DNA from: CAYOEZ01 sp964402955
Lineage (GTDB): Bacteria; Chloroflexota; DTOL01; DAOUCN01
Direction of reading: 5' to 3'
NCBI GenBank assembly: GCA_964402955.1
Contig: CAYOEZ010000244.1
Coordinates: forward strand, 1-6,706
Length of the DNA stretch: 6,706 nt
Shown: positions 5,690 through 6,706 of the stretch, piece by piece
Layout of the letters: every line of letters begins with the position of its first letter
Position numbering within the stretch: position 1 is the stretch's first letter
Program-made: the position numbers and the translations under genes
Notes under the pieces: model-generated
What the model saw: the letters and a program-made list of their open reading frames with translations, nothing else
Told to the model about the DNA's origin: nothing
Database searches by the model: none

Positions 5690-5932
5690 ATGACGATCGT
5701 TATCTCGGATGATATCTTGTATACAACTCGTATGAGTGCGGCAGAGGTGCAGGAAGTTGCTGTCACGCTCTAGCAACGCGATCGGCTGACGCTTGGCCAG
5801 GCAAGCCGGCTAGCGACGATGGACCAAGTCCAGTTTCAGCTTCTGCTTGCGAGCCGTCAGATTCCCGTTCACTATGATGTAGCTGATTTCGACGCCGATC
5901 TGAAGACGCTCAAGGATATGGGACGGCTATGA
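5690..5932 (+). pseudogene. UPF0175-family antitoxin, interrupted by an amber stop
   Basis: Read through its stop, this is an 80-codon UPF0175 gene. It starts MTIVISDDILYTTRMSAAEV, then after the stop continues QRDRLTLGQASRLATMDQVQ, then LLLASRQIPVHYDVADFDADLKTLKDMGRL, the whole family pattern. Codon 28 is TAG (5771-5773), where relatives commonly carry an aromatic residue before QR-RLTLGQAS; a single base change from TAT or TAC would explain it. UPF0175 proteins are small winged-helix-like antitoxins of the DUF3368 PIN-like toxins. GGAG (5679-5682) sits seven bases before the ATG. The end overlaps the toxin gene as ATGA (5929-5932), the normal arrangement. TAG is used as the ordinary stop by nuoM, nuoN, the MFS and Dabb genes here, so recoding is unlikely. 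Confidence 0.85.
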
Positions 5933-6415
5933 TCGTTGTCAGCAATACGTCACCTGTACTCAATCTGGCGATAGTTGGACGTCTGGATTTGCTGCGCGCT
6001 CTCTATAGGTAAGATTATCATCCCACAGGCTGTCTTTGATGAGATTGTTCTCGCAGGAGCGGGGAAACCGGGCGCTTCTGAGGTTAGAGAAATAAGCTGG
6101 ATCGAGATCAGGCGGACAACAAATCAGTTGGCTGTCCGTTCATTGCAGTTGGAATTGGATGCAGGTGACGCCGAGGCCATGGCCCTGGCTGCGGAGCTGA
6201 AAGCGGATCTGCTGTTGTTGGACGAACGCAAAGGACGCGTGGGTGCAGAGCGACTCGGTCTCAGGTTTGTTGGGCTATTGGGTGTTCTCGCTGAAGCCAA
6301 GCAGCGCGGGCTAATCCTGACGATCCGTCCGATCATGGATGATCTGCGACGCGTGGCAGGTTTCTGGATTAGCCCAAAGTTGTATGAGCATATCTTGCAG
6401 GTGGTTGGAGAATAG
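5929..6415 (+). pseudogene. DUF3368 PIN-like toxin, frameshifted
   Basis: The toxin partner of the UPF0175 gene. The first 26 codons (5929-6006) read MIVVSNTSPVLNLAIVGRLD and then LLRALY. The frame then runs into TAA (6010-6012). Dropping one base, about A6007, restores GKIIIPQAVFDEIVLAGAGK and the rest to the TAG at 6413-6415. The repaired protein is about 161 residues, the normal length. Family marks in the second part are LDAGDAEAMALAAELKADLL (about residues 76-95), LDERKGR (97-103) and GLLGVLAEAKQRGLI. The ending is RVAGFWISPKLYEHIL. The residue at position 6 is Asn (VSNTSP) where classical PIN domains have Asp; this variant also occurs in intact family members. As written, only a 27-residue stub could be made, so the toxin is inactive unless the extra base is a sequencing error. 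Confidence 0.85.
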
Positions 6416-6480
6416 ACCGGCTGGTCAGTGGGCACTTTTCGGCGGAATGAATTCTATGGAGGAATAGGCCGTGCAAGGAC

Positions 6481-6690
6481 ATGAGCGGATATTCATCGCT
6501 CCTGCCTACCGTCCGCGCTGTCTCCGCAGGTTGTTTCTTCCTTGTCGCCCTGGCCCTCTCCTGTGCTCGATGTGGCGCGGCAGTCGCTGGCAGCACTGCG
6601 CTAGCGATTCCACAGATTGCAGACGCGGATGGCACAGCAGTGTGCCCTCCGCGGGGTGCATCCAAGATCTGGGACGCTAGGCGGGAGTAG
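6481..6690 (+). CDS. Doubtful 69-codon ORF with signal-peptide-like start
   Basis: The N-terminus MSGYSSLLPTVRAVSAGCFF followed by LVALALSC looks like a signal peptide or lipoprotein leader, with a hydrophobic core at about 14-27. The remainder has no family resemblance I recognise. The nearest good Shine-Dalgarno (GGAGGA, 6458-6463) fits a GTG at 6471 in a different frame better than this ATG. The ORF also contains a long hairpin (6624-6653). This may be a short secreted protein, the start of a gene broken by a frameshift, or noncoding DNA. Confidence 0.25.
   Translation: MSGYSSLLPTVRAVSAGCFFLVALALSCARCGAAVAGSTALAIPQIADADGTAVCPPRGASKIWDARRE
6624..6653 (+). repeat. Hairpin sharing its left arm with the nuoN terminator
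   Basis: CGCGGATGGCACA (6624-6636) pairs with TGTGCCCTCCGCG (6641-6653) around a GCAG loop, with one T-C mismatch. Its GACGCGGATGGCA (6622-6634) is identical to 5540-5552 at the nuoN terminator. No run of T follows, so this is not a standard intrinsic terminator. It may be a second copy of a dispersed palindromic element. Confidence 0.55.
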
Positions 6691-6706
6691 CGGCTGTCAG
6701 GTGGAC

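Larger units (their letters stand above)
6416..6706. other. 291 bases with no well-supported gene
   Basis: After the DUF3368 remnant the DNA holds a Shine-Dalgarno-like GGAGGA (6458-6463), two overlapping ORFs of 69 codons in different frames (from 6471 and 6481), and the hairpin at 6624-6653. No family is recognised on either strand, and the window ends before any following gene can be seen. Confidence 0.5.

Noticed and set aside
5661..5693. Ten-residue leader ORF from TTG 5661, coupled by ATGA to the UPF0175 start, with AAGGAG at 5645-5650
   Set aside because: The start codon is weak, the peptide has no recognisable feature, and the UPF0175 gene has its own GGAG. It could be chance.
5771..5773. 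TAG in the UPF0175 gene as a recoded sense codon
   Set aside because: nuoM, the MFS gene, the Dabb gene and nuoN all end in TAG at family-typical lengths, so TAG acts as a stop here. A nonsense mutation is the simpler reading.
6000..6012. Programmed frameshift in the DUF3368 gene
   Set aside because: The site CTCTATAGGTAAG has no slippery heptamer, and intact family members are encoded in one frame. A one-base insertion explains it.
5975..6415. An independent 146-residue gene starting at ATG 5975
   Set aside because: Its first 11 residues are out-of-frame translation of the toxin's own N-terminal codons. Homology to DUF3368 starts only at 6008, and no ribosome site precedes the ATG.
1..6706. 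CRISPR array, tRNA or rRNA gene, transposase or integrase
   Set aside because: I saw no regularly spaced repeats, no recognisable tRNA or rRNA segment and no recombinase motif on either strand.

Overview
This window reads as a piece of a draft bacterial genome, probably a metagenome-assembled one because it contains a 100-N scaffold gap. It is anchored by two respiratory complex I genes: the 3' part of nuoM at the left edge and a complete nuoN (4075-5523). The source is most likely a member of the Chloroflexota. That is an inference from the character of the NuoM/NuoN proteins and from the crowd of small toxin-antitoxin (TA) families (AbrB/RelE, Phd/PIN, UPF0175/DUF3368) common there and in cyanobacteria. 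No marker gene in the window proves it. All supported genes lie on the + strand.

Layout. Positions 2-817 hold the C-terminal part of NuoM. NuoM and NuoN usually sit side by side, but here about 3.2 kb of accessory DNA separates them. It carries an AbrB-type antitoxin plus RelE-like toxin (890-1446), behind a consensus-like promoter with a palindromic operator, then a 12-helix MFS transporter (1496-2749). A Phd-type antitoxin plus PIN-domain (VapC-like) toxin follow (2860-3556), behind their own TTGACC-17-TATAAT promoter, and last comes a Dabb-domain protein (3600-3890). The gap follows (3891-3990). Its two edges are the same 55 bases, so it is almost certainly an unmerged contig overlap rather than missing sequence. 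After nuoN comes a clear intrinsic terminator (5543-5580).

Downstream of the terminator is a third TA pair, UPF0175 antitoxin plus DUF3368 PIN-like toxin (5690-6415). It is doubly broken: an amber stop in antitoxin codon 28 and a one-base insertion early in the toxin. The last 290 bases hold no convincing gene. They include a weak 69-codon ORF and a hairpin that shares 13 bases with the nuoN terminator stem.

How it fits together. I see no intrinsic terminator between nuoM and nuoN. Transcription entering from upstream, or starting at the two TA promoters, could therefore run through the accessory genes into nuoN. The two intact TA pairs would be autoregulated by their antitoxins. The locus looks like a tolerated insertion site inside a respiratory operon, with one intact TA module at each end of the MFS gene and a decaying third module just outside. 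I see no evidence of a wholly new kind of system. The points worth attention are the split nuoM-nuoN junction, the promoter arrangement, the decayed TA pair, the shared hairpin and the assembly join.
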